Source of the DNA: Phycisphaerales bacterium
Lineage (GTDB): Bacteria > Planctomycetota > Phycisphaerae > Tepidisphaerales > Tepidisphaeraceae
Assembly (NCBI GenBank): GCA_020847545.1
Contig: JADLBV010000033.1
Span: 1-64,000, forward strand
Length of the DNA: 64,000 nt
Direction: 5' to 3'
Positions 50,315 to 59,576 of this stretch are shown here, piece by piece. Below the pieces are notes generated by a model. It had not been told where the DNA came from, did not search any database, and saw only the letters and a program-made list of their open reading frames with translations. The number at the start of each line of letters is the position of its first letter. The stretch's first letter is position 1. Both the position numbers and the translations under genes were made by a program.

Positions 50315-50650
50315 GTTGATCTCCAATATCCTTTCCCATGGAACCGAGCGGTACTCGGCAACCGTGCCGGCCGACATCGTGTTCTGTATCCCGTCATGCA
50401 ACCGCTTCTTCAATAGAAGTCAAAGTGCCTGACTTGGGCGGAAGTATAACCGAGAAACACAAGATGCGAGAATAGGCCAATTCGAGGGAATTGAAGTGTC
50501 GATGCGAAACCAAGACCCTAACTTTCGTTTTATGTCGATTTTACTGTTTGGAAATAAGCCAATTTGCCAGCACTCCATGACGCAATATAATGCAAAACAA
50601 GCAATATATGGAATAATCCGTCTTTGGCTCCACAAACATCCCTACGGCTC
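50315..50650. other. Non-coding gap upstream of the surface-protein gene
   Basis: 336 bases between the sulfotransferase stop and the delta-60 surface-protein start, both on the minus strand. The middle (about 50500-50640) is notably AT-rich. A minus-strand TATACT near 50450 could be a -10 element, but no good -35 is spaced from it. No RNA gene is recognised. Confidence 0.4.
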
Positions 50651-51553
50651 TCATCCCAGCCCATCATAGCCGTAGCGTACCATCAATGGGTCGGTCCGCA
50701 CCGATTGATAAAACCGATTGAGTTCCGGATCGTTCAAAAATGCCAACCCCCGGCCGGCGTTGACCGATTGACAGGATTTGGCGATGGCCTGATCGCTCAC
50801 AGTGGGCAACTGACAGAAATCCACCAGTTGCCGCAGATGTTTTTTTGGCTTTTCCAAAAATCGCTCATAGACCACCGTGACCTGCGGGTTGGGCAACCCC
50901 TCCATCACCCGCTCGGCCCGACCGACATATTCTTCCCACAGGGAAAACCCACCTTCAATCGACAAACAGCGGGCTGATCCGCGATAACCGGCACGTTGTA
51001 ATCTTGAGCGTGTGCTGGTGCGGTTGTATCGCTGGTCAAATTTGGCCTGCCGCCCCTGCAACAGCTTGCGCTCGCGAACCATCAGGCTTGATGCCACATC
51101 GATGCCGTTGCGGACGATGTTGATGATCTTCGCCTTGGGAAACAACTTTAGCCACAGGGGGAGCGTGAAGACATTGCGCGGGTCTTTCCACCCCCACGGG
51201 CGACCAAGTGCGTCTATCGAGCGATATTGCACCGAATTTTTCAATCCCATGAATCGTCGGGCGCTCCGCGACAGCAGATCGCCGCGCAGACACCGGACGC
51301 TCATCTCAACGGCCGATTCATGGGGCAAAAACGCCAGAAAACCGGCCGGATGATCCCATGTGGCGTTGACATTCTTGAACAAAAGGTCATTAAGTTCAAG
51401 AAAATATATCGCCTCGTGATCCCCCTGCACCTTGGCCCCCAGAAACAACCCCAATTCATCCAGCAACTGCGCGATCATCGTTGTGCCGGAACGGTGCATC
51501 CCCAGCAGGATCACAGGATCGACTGCGCATGCGATTGCCGGAGGTTCTGCCAT
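50651..51553 (-). CDS. Sulfotransferase family protein
   Basis: 300 residues. The 5'-phosphosulfate-binding loop LLGMHRSGTTM lies at 16-26 and the 3'-phosphate-binding motif is KIINIVRNGIDVASSL, so PAPS is the likely sulfate donor. The rest has the expected helical profile. ATG 51553 is favoured because it starts 10 bases after the giant surface-protein stop; longer frames overlap that gene. The tight link suggests the enzyme modifies the surface protein or its attached glycan. This is inference from position. Confidence 0.88.
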   Translation of the reverse strand: MAEPPAIACAVDPVILLGMHRSGTTMIAQLLDELGLFLGAKVQGDHEAIYFLELNDLLFKNVNATWDHPAGFLAFLPHESAVEMSVRCLRGDLLSRSARRFMGLKNSVQYRSIDALGRPWGWKDPRNVFTLPLWLKLFPKAKIINIVRNGIDVASSLMVRERKLLQGRQAKFDQRYNRTSTRSRLQRAGYRGSARCLSIEGGFSLWEEYVGRAERVMEGLPNPQVTVVYERFLEKPKKHLRQLVDFCQLPTVSDQAIAKSCQSVNAGRGLAFLNDPELNRFYQSVRTDPLMVRYGYDGLG

Positions 51554-51563
51554 GGCCGATCGC

Positions 51564-54500
51564 TTATCCGATGATCGTCCCATTGATCGCCCCCTTGATC
51601 GTTCGGCGATAGATGGGTGATCCGGAGATGACGGCACCCGCCTCCACGTTGCCATTGACCACCAGATTCATCAGCGGCCCGCCGACGGTGGCCGTCACGC
51701 CACTGAGGACTGAACCGCCGACCTGTAACAGATTCATCCGTTGCGTGGTGATCGTCAACGGCGTTACACCATTGCCGGCCGATCCATCCACCGACAGCGA
51801 CCCGATGTAGCCGAAGGGAGTATTGACCGAACCATACAGATTGCCCGCGCGGATCAACAGCGAACCAATATTGCCCGCCTGTGCCAGCAGGGTCGTGGCG
51901 GCGTTCAGTGATCCGCCAACCAGATTGACCCGGCCAATGTTCGCCCCGGCGGTGATATTGCCGTTGACGTTGCCGCCGGCGATGTTGATCGAATTGATGT
52001 TGACACCGGCGGCGATGTTGTTGGCGATGACATTCGATCCGATCCCGGCGTCCGCAATGGCTGTTAGATTACCGATGGTGCCCAGCACGGTCAGCGAACC
52101 GACCATCTGGCCATAGAGACGGAACTGGCCGACATTTCCGGTGACGTTGACGTTGGAATTCATCGCCGCGCCCGGAACTCTCGGAGTGCCGATCATCAGC
52201 CGCTGAATGTTGCCATTGATCTGCAACTGATCGCCCGTCGAGCCAAGGGTGTAGGCCGAAACAATGCTGCCGACGCTGCCGTTGATGATCAGAGACCCGT
52301 CAGCCAGCGCGCCGCCCAATTGCAAACTGCCCAGGGCCATGCGGGTGGCGTTTTGACCCATGATGGTGATGTCGCCGATCAGGTTGTTGCCGACGAAGAT
52401 GCGGTTGATCCGGCTGGTGGCGTAGATGCTGCCGACCAGATCGTTGGAGACCACCAGGGAATTGATGATGCCGCTGGGGCCGACCGCGTTGATGTACGAA
52501 TCGTTGGCCAGACTGCCTCGGACTGTGATGTTTCCGATCGGTCCGGAGACCGTGATGCCGGTGCGGAAGACATCCGTGGCCGGCGCGAAGACGCCGATCC
52601 GGCCGGTCAGGATCGACAGCCCATCAATCAGGCTGCGGGTGCGGATTGAACCGATTGAATCGGCGAAGGCGAATTGCATCGGATAACTGTCCGGGGTTCC
52701 TTCGCCTTTGATCGGATTGTTGGGAGTATCCTCGGTCGTTGCGCGGATGCGATAGGCCGATACGGTGTTCAGCGAACGCGAACCCGTAGCACGGACATCC
52801 TCCAGCACGCCGGTGTCGGTGACATTGGCGATCTGTGGCGCCACCGCCGAAGTGCCAAGGAAGGCGTGCAGATCATTCACCCGGCTCAAGGGCACGCCCG
52901 AGAACGGATCGTACGAATGACCCAGGATCTGAACCGCACCTTCACTCTGTCTGACTGAAGGCGAATAGGCGCCGGCGCTGATGTTGGCGCCGCTGCCGTT
53001 GGCCACCAGATAACCCAGCGTGAATCCGCTGTTGATGTTCACCGAACGGATGCCATAGCCGGATGCCGCGATGCCGGACATCTGGCCGGTGGTGGAGTTG
53101 AGCACAAGCGAGTCGAGCATCCCAAACCCACCCGCCTGTATCGGCCCGATGCTGCCGCCGCTGATCCAGGCACCGAGGATACCGCCGATGCCGCTGGTGG
53201 TGATCGATCCGATGTTGTAGATCGCCCGCCCGATGGTCTGCGAGTTGGTGGGCAGCACAAACAGTTTTCTCGCCTCCAGTGCCTCATCAAAACTGGTGGC
53301 GACCATGATGTTGGCGTTGATGATCGAACCGTTCACCAGTGAGATGTCGCCAATGCTCCCCAGCGAGACCACATCACCGCGAATGTCCGATCCCAGCCCC
53401 TGATTGGTGACGGAATATATCCGCCCGTTGGAATACAAGCCCGCCAGCGAAAACGCGCCGTTGCCGCTGTAGGCGATCCCTTCTCCTATGTTGGCGTTGA
53501 TGATTCCATCGTCCGTGAGGATCGGGCCATTGATCCCTTCAAACAAATTCGGGATGTTGATCCGGTCGTTGTTGGGAGACAGCGTTCCGATGATTCCGCC
53601 GACATTGAAGTTGCCCATCCCCTGATTGGCGGCGGCGGAAATAATGTCGCCACTGACGGCGATGCCGTTGCGCTGATCGCCAAATGGAAGTTCATTTGAG
53701 AAGACGCCGGTTTTTTCAACGGCCGCGCCGGTGTGGCTGCGCGCCAGCCCCAGGGTGGTTTTGCTGAACAGAGTACCGATGGAGAGCGCCTCGATATTCA
53801 CCAGCTCGCCGCCGGTGTTGTTGACGATCGAGCTGAACGCCGTTGATGCGCCGGCAATGTCGTAGATATCCGTGATGGCCGTGCCACCGATGTTGACGTC
53901 CAACGCCGCCTGCCTGCTGTTGAGGCTCAGGTTGGGAGCGGCGGGGTATCCGGTAAATCGGCCGGTGACAAGAGGCGTGGTGCGAACCACCGATTGACCC
54001 GTTCCGTTGATGGTCAGCCGGCCGATCTCAACCGTGGGATTGAACCCGCCGCCGCTGGAGGTGATGTTGACCGGACCGGTTGTGGTGACATCAATGATCG
54101 CCAATCCCGCGCCGCCGCGCACGCCATAGGCGGTCATGGAGACACTGCCGGCCGGGAGCGATGGGTTGGAACCGGGTGTATTGGGAACAAAATTGGGATT
54201 GCGCGCCGCCACCGGTGTGATGGTGATCTGCGACCCCGAATCATCCGACACCGTGACCGACTGGCCCGGATCATAGGTGGCGGGTTCAACCGTACCGACA
54301 CCGAAGAAACGATCCTGCCAGATTGTGCCGCCGACGCGAAGATACCGCACATTGCCGCCGGCGCCGGTGGAGAGAATCGGCCCGCCGCCGGTGATGGTGC
54401 CGAAATCACCGGCCACGTCGATCAGATCAATGAACCCATCCAACCCCAGCGCATCCGCATTGGCCAGCAATTGCGGCGGAGTGGACACCGCCATATCGCC

Positions 54501-56435
54501 AGCCCGCACGATGCCGATCCCCATGTCGGTGATCAGCTTGCCGCCAAATGTCCCGGCGGCATCCACCACCTGATAATTCCCCCCGATGGAATCATCCTTG
54601 GTCAGCAGATTATTGACCAGCATCAACCCGGAAGTCGTCCGCAGCAACCCCACATTGCCGTTGGGGACGATCAACTGCATCCCCGAATCGGGGATGGTGT
54701 TATTTTCCCGGCCAATGACGGCCGCCTGTACCGCGCGCAGATTGCCATTGGCAATGTCGATGGTCTTGTCGCCACGAGCGGTGATCGTGCCTCCGGAAAC
54801 CAACGCCCCCAGATCGCCCGAATCCACCTCGATGGGGGTCGTCTCAAGCGAAATCGGGAAATCGGTTGATGGGAACGCCGATCCGAGGAATTGCGCCTGC
54901 GGCAACCACTGATCGCCGGCCGTGACGATGCCACCCAGCGCAATGTCTCCCGCACCGGCCATGCGCAGTGAATAACTGACGTTGCCGAATGTATTACCCG
55001 AACCAGTGAAGGTGGGGTCCGTTGCGAGTCCGACTGCCAATCGATAAACCCCGGGCCGGTCCGCCTTGAACTGGAACGGCTGCGAAACCACCGCTCCCTG
55101 ATCGACGTTGCTGAAATCGGTCGCGATCAACCTTCCGGTCGGATCGAAAACCCCAAGGTTCAATGCGCCGGGGAATTCCGCCTCCAGTTGAACGGTATAC
55201 GTCTGCCCCGCCAGCAGCGAGACGGCGTAATAATCGTTCAAATCCACCGAATTGACATTCGCTTCCAGTTCGCCCGACACATTGATGATGCTTGCCCCCA
55301 GGTCGCGATCGGCGATCGTTCCCAGATATTGCGGCGTGGCGAATGTGTCGTTGTTGAACTCCGCGATGCCCCCCAGCCGACCATGTTCAAACGGATACAC
55401 ATCATTGGCGATGAATTGCCGATCCTCCACCTCCACCTGCTGTGTGCCCATGCTCGGCACCAGTTGGCTGTGGGTGACATGCGTCTTGCCGGTGTATCCG
55501 CCGGTCAACGACACGATCTGCCCGACCGTTCCACCCACCTCGATATCTACGCCGGTCTGATAGGTGGACAACCCCTGCGCCGCCGTCACCGCATCGACCG
55601 CATCCGTCCCGATTGAGGCGTAGCTGATGATGTTTCGTGCATCGCCCGAAACCGTAAAGTTGTTGCTTAAAAACGTAGCCCCCGAAAAATCATTGCCCGC
55701 ATCGCCGGTCAACAGCCACCCGGCATAAAACGTCTCTATCGAACCGGTGATGTTGACCCGACCCGTCACCGTCCCCGCAAATGCGAACGTCCCCAGCGTC
55801 TGCTGATTGGCGATCACCAGCCCGGCAACCACATTGCGTGGATCGTTGCCCAGATCATCCACCGCCGGCCGAACGCCAAGCGCCCCACCCAGCGTGCCGG
55901 CCAGAATTGCGCGGCTGTCTTCATTTTCTGAATCGTTGATGTCTTTGGTCCGCGCCCCCAGAAAGATCGACCCCGCTCCATCAGGAGAATTGACGTTGAT
56001 GATCGGTCCAAGGTTGCTCTGCACGTTCAATCCGCTGGACAGCGAGCCGGTATAAGGCGTCATCGCCCCGGTGTCCGGATCGATGGCGGATATCGCGATA
56101 AAGGAATTTTCATCCCCTTGTGTGACATAGACCTGGAACAGATCCGCCCCGGTCCCATCCGCCGCACTCGAAGGGGCCAGGTTTCCCAATGTCAGCGCGT
56201 TGGTGTTCTCATCCACATACCCCGCGATGAATTCCGCCACCGCGTTGCCCCCCACCGCGATGCGTACGATCTGATCGTCGGCGTCCTTGTACAAAACCGT
56301 GTTAACGATGGGAGCGCCGTTGGGCGTAAAACCCCCGCCGGCGATGGTCGTCAACAGTTGCCGCTTTTCCAGCGACTCAATCATCACAGGGCCACGGGTG
56401 CGCTGAATCAGACCGGACTTGCGGGGCGATGACAT
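51564..56435 (-). CDS. Giant LEPR-XLL-type surface protein with beta-helix repeats
   Basis: 1623 residues. The N-terminus is MSSPRKSGLI then LEKRQLL at 22-28, a planctomycete LEPR-XLL-type leader. A pre-peptidase-like (PPC) domain is visible around 375-500 (NSVDLNDYYAVSLLAGQTYTV...GVYRLAVG). Most of the rest consists of imperfect short repeats rich in Gly, Ile, Asn and Val (for example NITVRGSLANDSYI, GSIYATSRINRIFVG), predicted to form a long right-handed beta helix. It is probably exported to the cell surface. AGGAG precedes the ATG. The sulfotransferase gene follows 10 bases later. Confidence 0.82.
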   Translation of the reverse strand: MSSPRKSGLIQRTRGPVMIESLEKRQLLTTIAGGGFTPNGAPIVNTVLYKDADDQIVRIAVGGNAVAEFIAGYVDENTNALTLGNLAPSSAADGTGADLFQVYVTQGDENSFIAISAIDPDTGAMTPYTGSLSSGLNVQSNLGPIINVNSPDGAGSIFLGARTKDINDSENEDSRAILAGTLGGALGVRPAVDDLGNDPRNVVAGLVIANQQTLGTFAFAGTVTGRVNITGSIETFYAGWLLTGDAGNDFSGATFLSNNFTVSGDARNIISYASIGTDAVDAVTAAQGLSTYQTGVDIEVGGTVGQIVSLTGGYTGKTHVTHSQLVPSMGTQQVEVEDRQFIANDVYPFEHGRLGGIAEFNNDTFATPQYLGTIADRDLGASIINVSGELEANVNSVDLNDYYAVSLLAGQTYTVQLEAEFPGALNLGVFDPTGRLIATDFSNVDQGAVVSQPFQFKADRPGVYRLAVGLATDPTFTGSGNTFGNVSYSLRMAGAGDIALGGIVTAGDQWLPQAQFLGSAFPSTDFPISLETTPIEVDSGDLGALVSGGTITARGDKTIDIANGNLRAVQAAVIGRENNTIPDSGMQLIVPNGNVGLLRTTSGLMLVNNLLTKDDSIGGNYQVVDAAGTFGGKLITDMGIGIVRAGDMAVSTPPQLLANADALGLDGFIDLIDVAGDFGTITGGGPILSTGAGGNVRYLRVGGTIWQDRFFGVGTVEPATYDPGQSVTVSDDSGSQITITPVAARNPNFVPNTPGSNPSLPAGSVSMTAYGVRGGAGLAIIDVTTTGPVNITSSGGGFNPTVEIGRLTINGTGQSVVRTTPLVTGRFTGYPAAPNLSLNSRQAALDVNIGGTAITDIYDIAGASTAFSSIVNNTGGELVNIEALSIGTLFSKTTLGLARSHTGAAVEKTGVFSNELPFGDQRNGIAVSGDIISAAANQGMGNFNVGGIIGTLSPNNDRINIPNLFEGINGPILTDDGIINANIGEGIAYSGNGAFSLAGLYSNGRIYSVTNQGLGSDIRGDVVSLGSIGDISLVNGSIINANIMVATSFDEALEARKLFVLPTNSQTIGRAIYNIGSITTSGIGGILGAWISGGSIGPIQAGGFGMLDSLVLNSTTGQMSGIAASGYGIRSVNINSGFTLGYLVANGSGANISAGAYSPSVRQSEGAVQILGHSYDPFSGVPLSRVNDLHAFLGTSAVAPQIANVTDTGVLEDVRATGSRSLNTVSAYRIRATTEDTPNNPIKGEGTPDSYPMQFAFADSIGSIRTRSLIDGLSILTGRIGVFAPATDVFRTGITVSGPIGNITVRGSLANDSYINAVGPSGIINSLVVSNDLVGSIYATSRINRIFVGNNLIGDITIMGQNATRMALGSLQLGGALADGSLIINGSVGSIVSAYTLGSTGDQLQINGNIQRLMIGTPRVPGAAMNSNVNVTGNVGQFRLYGQMVGSLTVLGTIGNLTAIADAGIGSNVIANNIAAGVNINSINIAGGNVNGNITAGANIGRVNLVGGSLNAATTLLAQAGNIGSLLIRAGNLYGSVNTPFGYIGSLSVDGSAGNGVTPLTITTQRMNLLQVGGSVLSGVTATVGGPLMNLVVNGNVEAGAVISGSPIYRRTIKGAINGTIIG

Positions 56436-56633
56436 GGATGCTTCTCCTGAAGGTGAATATCTCGGCGGACACCCGCGGGTGAGCGGAGTAATGACACTGG
56501 TTTAGGAACGTTCCACCCTGAATTTTATTTCCAGTCATTCCCAATCATTACCAGTGCCCTCAGCGGTCGTTTGTATCATTGCTTCGTGGGGGTGTCAACG
56601 AACTCCAAGTGTATCAACAGCCTGTAAATACGC
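56436..56633. other. Leader region of the giant surface protein
   Basis: 198 bases between the GT87 stop and the surface-protein start. It holds a perfect palindrome CACCCGCGGGTG at 56470-56481, 35 bases before the start on the minus strand, which could be an operator. No clear promoter and no coding frame. Confidence 0.4.
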
Positions 56634-57839
56634 TCAATCCCGCCCCACTGGCAATGACACCCCACGCGGGGTAAATATCGCGCTTTTTGTCGTTCCAAAT
56701 AGCACATATCCGACCAGAATCAGACCTCCCAACGGCTGCGGCCCAAGGGTCATATAAGCCCGCCCGCCAAACCATGCCGCGATGTGGACCGAAAGCATCA
56801 GCAGATAGGCCAAAACCAACACCCCAAGCTCCCAAGTCGGACGATTGTTGGCAAACGCCTGTACCAGCACCCATGCCGTCGCTGGAGCAAGAATCAGATA
56901 CGTCACCGTCTCCGTGGCCGGCCCAAAGACGGTCATCCAACCACATCCCAGCACAAACGCCGTCACCAACAGCCGATCCATCCCCCAACCCCGACGTTGT
57001 CCCAGCCAGCAGATTCCCGCCATCCAAGCTGCCAACAGGATTTCGATCAGCTTGTAAGTCCTGTCGCTGATGTCCAGACCAAACCAAACCTTGGCGAGCA
57101 GCCTAACATCCCGATACCACTCGCTGACCGGCACCATCTGGCGATTTTCCTGCCAGATGTAGGCAAACCAGTCACGGTATTGGCCACGGACATATTCCGG
57201 GCGTTGCAAGATGAACGGCAGCAACAATCCGATACCCAATGCCAACGCCAGCCGCCAACCCAGGTGTCTTGGATACAACAACACCAGCAACAGCCCCAGT
57301 GCGATGGGATAAACTTTGAATAATGTTGAAATGGCCAGGCACACCGCGGCAAGTGTCCAGCGTTTATCCATCACCGCCGCCAAACTGGCCAGCAACAATC
57401 CGACAACCAGCGCGTTGGGTTGTCCATTGTTGATGTTTGCCAAAGCATCTGGAAAAACCAGCAGGAAAATGATCGCCGCTAACGCCGCGTCACAATGTCT
57501 TGGCAGACTTCGTCGACAGCACCACAACAACCCACACACCAGGACCGCCACGTTGATCCATCGCCAGACAACACCACCCAATTTGGGCGGCAGCCACGAG
57601 ACCGGCACCAGACCGGCCGCCACGATCGGGCTGTAGCGATATCCCAAGGCGCTCTTGAGATATAAGTCCTCTCCCCGCCACCACTTCTGAGCGGCTTCAT
57701 AAAAAACCGGATAAACGCTTTGTCGATGCGGCGACTGCACTCCCACGCGCACGCTGACAAACACAACGGCGGCGATCCATAAAATAATGGTCCCTTTGGC
57801 CAGCGCCGGCCAATGATTCCATCGTTCAGCCCAGGTCAT
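56634..57839 (-). CDS. GT87-family (DUF2029) membrane glycosyltransferase
   Basis: 401 residues with about ten membrane segments. It has the family pattern in the N-terminal loop (DLYLKSALGYRYSPI) and NINNGQPNALVVGLL. GT87 enzymes use polyprenyl-linked mannose or similar donors on the extracytoplasmic side. It is the last gene of the glycoconjugate cluster and overlaps the YdjC gene by 14 bases. The exact sugar is unknown. Confidence 0.85.
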   Translation of the reverse strand: MTWAERWNHWPALAKGTIILWIAAVVFVSVRVGVQSPHRQSVYPVFYEAAQKWWRGEDLYLKSALGYRYSPIVAAGLVPVSWLPPKLGGVVWRWINVAVLVCGLLWCCRRSLPRHCDAALAAIIFLLVFPDALANINNGQPNALVVGLLLASLAAVMDKRWTLAAVCLAISTLFKVYPIALGLLLVLLYPRHLGWRLALALGIGLLLPFILQRPEYVRGQYRDWFAYIWQENRQMVPVSEWYRDVRLLAKVWFGLDISDRTYKLIEILLAAWMAGICWLGQRRGWGMDRLLVTAFVLGCGWMTVFGPATETVTYLILAPATAWVLVQAFANNRPTWELGVLVLAYLLMLSVHIAAWFGGRAYMTLGPQPLGGLILVGYVLFGTTKSAIFTPRGVSLPVGRD

Positions 57840-58692
57840 GTTTCCCCCAGAGTTTAGATTTTGTGGTCAGCATGGAGCGCAAGGATTCCCAATATTGGCT
57901 TTGAGTCAACGCTTGTAACTCCTGTTGACGCTGAGAGATATAGCTGTCGCGGCCGATGAGCGATTCATCGTGTCGGCCCGGATGCACTACCCATTCCACA
58001 ACTCCTGATTTTGGCATGAGTTGTAAGAATTGTTGCCAAGGGAATGGACGATTAAAATCGCGTTGGTCCAACATGCCAAAATAAAAATCGTTCGTTTTAA
58101 TTTGATTTTGCGATAGGTCGATGCTTGCGCGCCGGCCGAGCCAATTGGCCGCCCGTCGGCGTAGTCGAGTGGTCTTCACAAATTTCAGCATCGAGGGCGG
58201 TTCGATGGTGATGCGCGAGATCGAAGGTAATAATTTTTGATCGATCGCGCGGATCAAAGCCTGACGAATGATCGGCAACTGATGGGCATGGTGGTGGGCA
58301 TCCACATAGGCGGGTGGTCGGCCAAGGATTGTGACGAATTCCCTCGCTTGTGCCGCGATTTCATCGAATACGGCCGATGGGGCGATTCGGCCGGTCAAGG
58401 CGCGCATCCAAAGCGCGCCGTTGCCCAATAATTTCCCTTCACGATCCGTCAAGCCAGACCGTTGCATGTTGGTCAGGGGTTGTCCGCCACCAGTCAGGAC
58501 AAGGTGCAGGCCGACATCCAATTTCGGTGCTTGTGATAACAAATCCACGGATGAGCGGACATGATCGCCCGTGGTGACCATCATGCTGGTGGCGGTCACC
58601 GGGCCATTCAGATGGGCGTCGATGATGCCTTGGCTGGTGGCGCGGCCAAAGCCAAAATCATCGGCCGTGACGATCAGTGCCGGCGGGTTCAT
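57826..58692 (-). CDS. YdjC/ChbG-family carbohydrate deacetylase
   Basis: 288 residues. Metal and catalytic motifs are VTADDFGFG (Asp11, Asp12), GLHLVL (His63) and DAHHHAHQLP (131-140), with HPG near the C-terminus. The family removes N-acetyl groups from sugars. Relatives include HpnK of hopanoid synthesis and chitooligosaccharide deacetylases. It overlaps its GT2 neighbour by 4 bases and GT87 by 14, so the three enzymes act in one pathway. Which acetylated sugar is used is not known. Confidence 0.9.
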   Translation of the reverse strand: MNPPALIVTADDFGFGRATSQGIIDAHLNGPVTATSMMVTTGDHVRSSVDLLSQAPKLDVGLHLVLTGGGQPLTNMQRSGLTDREGKLLGNGALWMRALTGRIAPSAVFDEIAAQAREFVTILGRPPAYVDAHHHAHQLPIIRQALIRAIDQKLLPSISRITIEPPSMLKFVKTTRLRRRAANWLGRRASIDLSQNQIKTNDFYFGMLDQRDFNRPFPWQQFLQLMPKSGVVEWVVHPGRHDESLIGRDSYISQRQQELQALTQSQYWESLRSMLTTKSKLWGKHDLG

Positions 58693-59507
58693 TTGGCAAG
58701 AGGAGCGGGTTGGGCCGTGACCGCAGTGGGTTGAGATTCGAGGGTTTGTTGACGCAAACTTTTGCGCAATTTCAGCGTTTCAAACAGCATCGGCCACCCA
58801 TGTTTGACCATCCGCACGGTGGTGGGGTCCACATAGCTGAAATGGACGGGTGCTTCGCCGGTTTTCATGCCGGCCGCGCCGGCGCGTGCGAGCAGTTCCA
58901 CATCAAAAAAGAACCCATCGGTGCGCATGTGGGGTGATAATCGTCGCCAGGCGTCGGCGGTCATCCCTTTGAGGCCTGCCTGTGTGTCCAAAATGGTGAT
59001 CGGCAACATCCGACGGAGCCACCAGTTAAATGTGCGGCTCATCAGATGGCGTTTGTAGATGGATGGAAAATCGCGCGGGCTGATCAGGTATCTTGAATCC
59101 GCATGAATTCGATTGACGACCGCCAGATCAAACCCTTTTTGCAGCACATCCAGCAGTTTGATCGCTTCATCCGGATCATAGGCCAGATCGACATCGGTGA
59201 AAAAGCGATATTCTGTGTCGGCCATGTCCAGGCCGCGGCGCAGGGCGTATCCTTTGCCGCGATTTTCGGTGTAAGCATCAACCCGTAAGTGGGGTGAGTC
59301 TTCGGCCAGTAGTTCGGTCAGCCTTCGTGGTGTGTCATCGGAACATCCATCGCAGACGAACAACACGCACCAATCGGGATTCTCATCCACGAATTGACGC
59401 AGGCGAATCACGGTTTTGTCGATGAATGCGATGGCGTTGTAGGTGGGAACCACCAGCGTGGCGCGCGGGGAGAATCCTTTGTGGTCCGGCGTTGAAAGAA
59501 ATGACAT
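58689..59507 (-). CDS. Glycosyltransferase family 2 (dolichyl-phosphate sugar synthase-like)
   Basis: 272 residues. ATLVVPTYNA, VCDGCSDDTPRR, FFTDVDLAYDPDE (the DxD motif) and the C-terminal TQAGLKGM and DGFFFDVELLARA are typical of Alg5/DPM1-like enzymes that charge polyprenyl phosphate with a sugar. No membrane anchor is seen. It could supply the donor for the neighbouring GT87 transferase, which is inferred from operon and families. Confidence 0.9.
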   Translation of the reverse strand: MSFLSTPDHKGFSPRATLVVPTYNAIAFIDKTVIRLRQFVDENPDWCVLFVCDGCSDDTPRRLTELLAEDSPHLRVDAYTENRGKGYALRRGLDMADTEYRFFTDVDLAYDPDEAIKLLDVLQKGFDLAVVNRIHADSRYLISPRDFPSIYKRHLMSRTFNWWLRRMLPITILDTQAGLKGMTADAWRRLSPHMRTDGFFFDVELLARAGAAGMKTGEAPVHFSYVDPTTVRMVKHGWPMLFETLKLRKSLRQQTLESQPTAVTAQPAPLAK

Positions 59508-59536
59508 GATTCACGCTCCGCGCTGGATTCATTGGG

Positions 59537-59553
59537 CCGGGCATCATGCCCGG
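59537..59553. repeat. Inverted repeat CCGGGCAT-C-ATGCCCGG between GT genes
   Basis: A perfect 8-base inverted repeat around one base, in the 69-base gap between GT4 and GT2. It is too short and lacks a T-run for a terminator. It may be a REP-like or regulatory element. Confidence 0.4.
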
Positions 59554-59576
59554 ACTATGTTCGGCGCGGGTGTATT

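Noticed and set aside
48233-50416. 727-codon open frame opposite the delta-60 surface protein
   Set aside because: It mirrors the repeats of the real gene and its product is a low-complexity Ala/Val/Asp-rich string. It is a shadow caused by GC-rich repetitive codons. The minus strand has the leader, a ribosome site and the terminator.
51564-56435. Giant protein considered as an autotransporter or adhesin with a beta-barrel
   Set aside because: No C-terminal beta-barrel domain or barrel-type last residue is visible. It is better described as an exported beta-helix surface protein.
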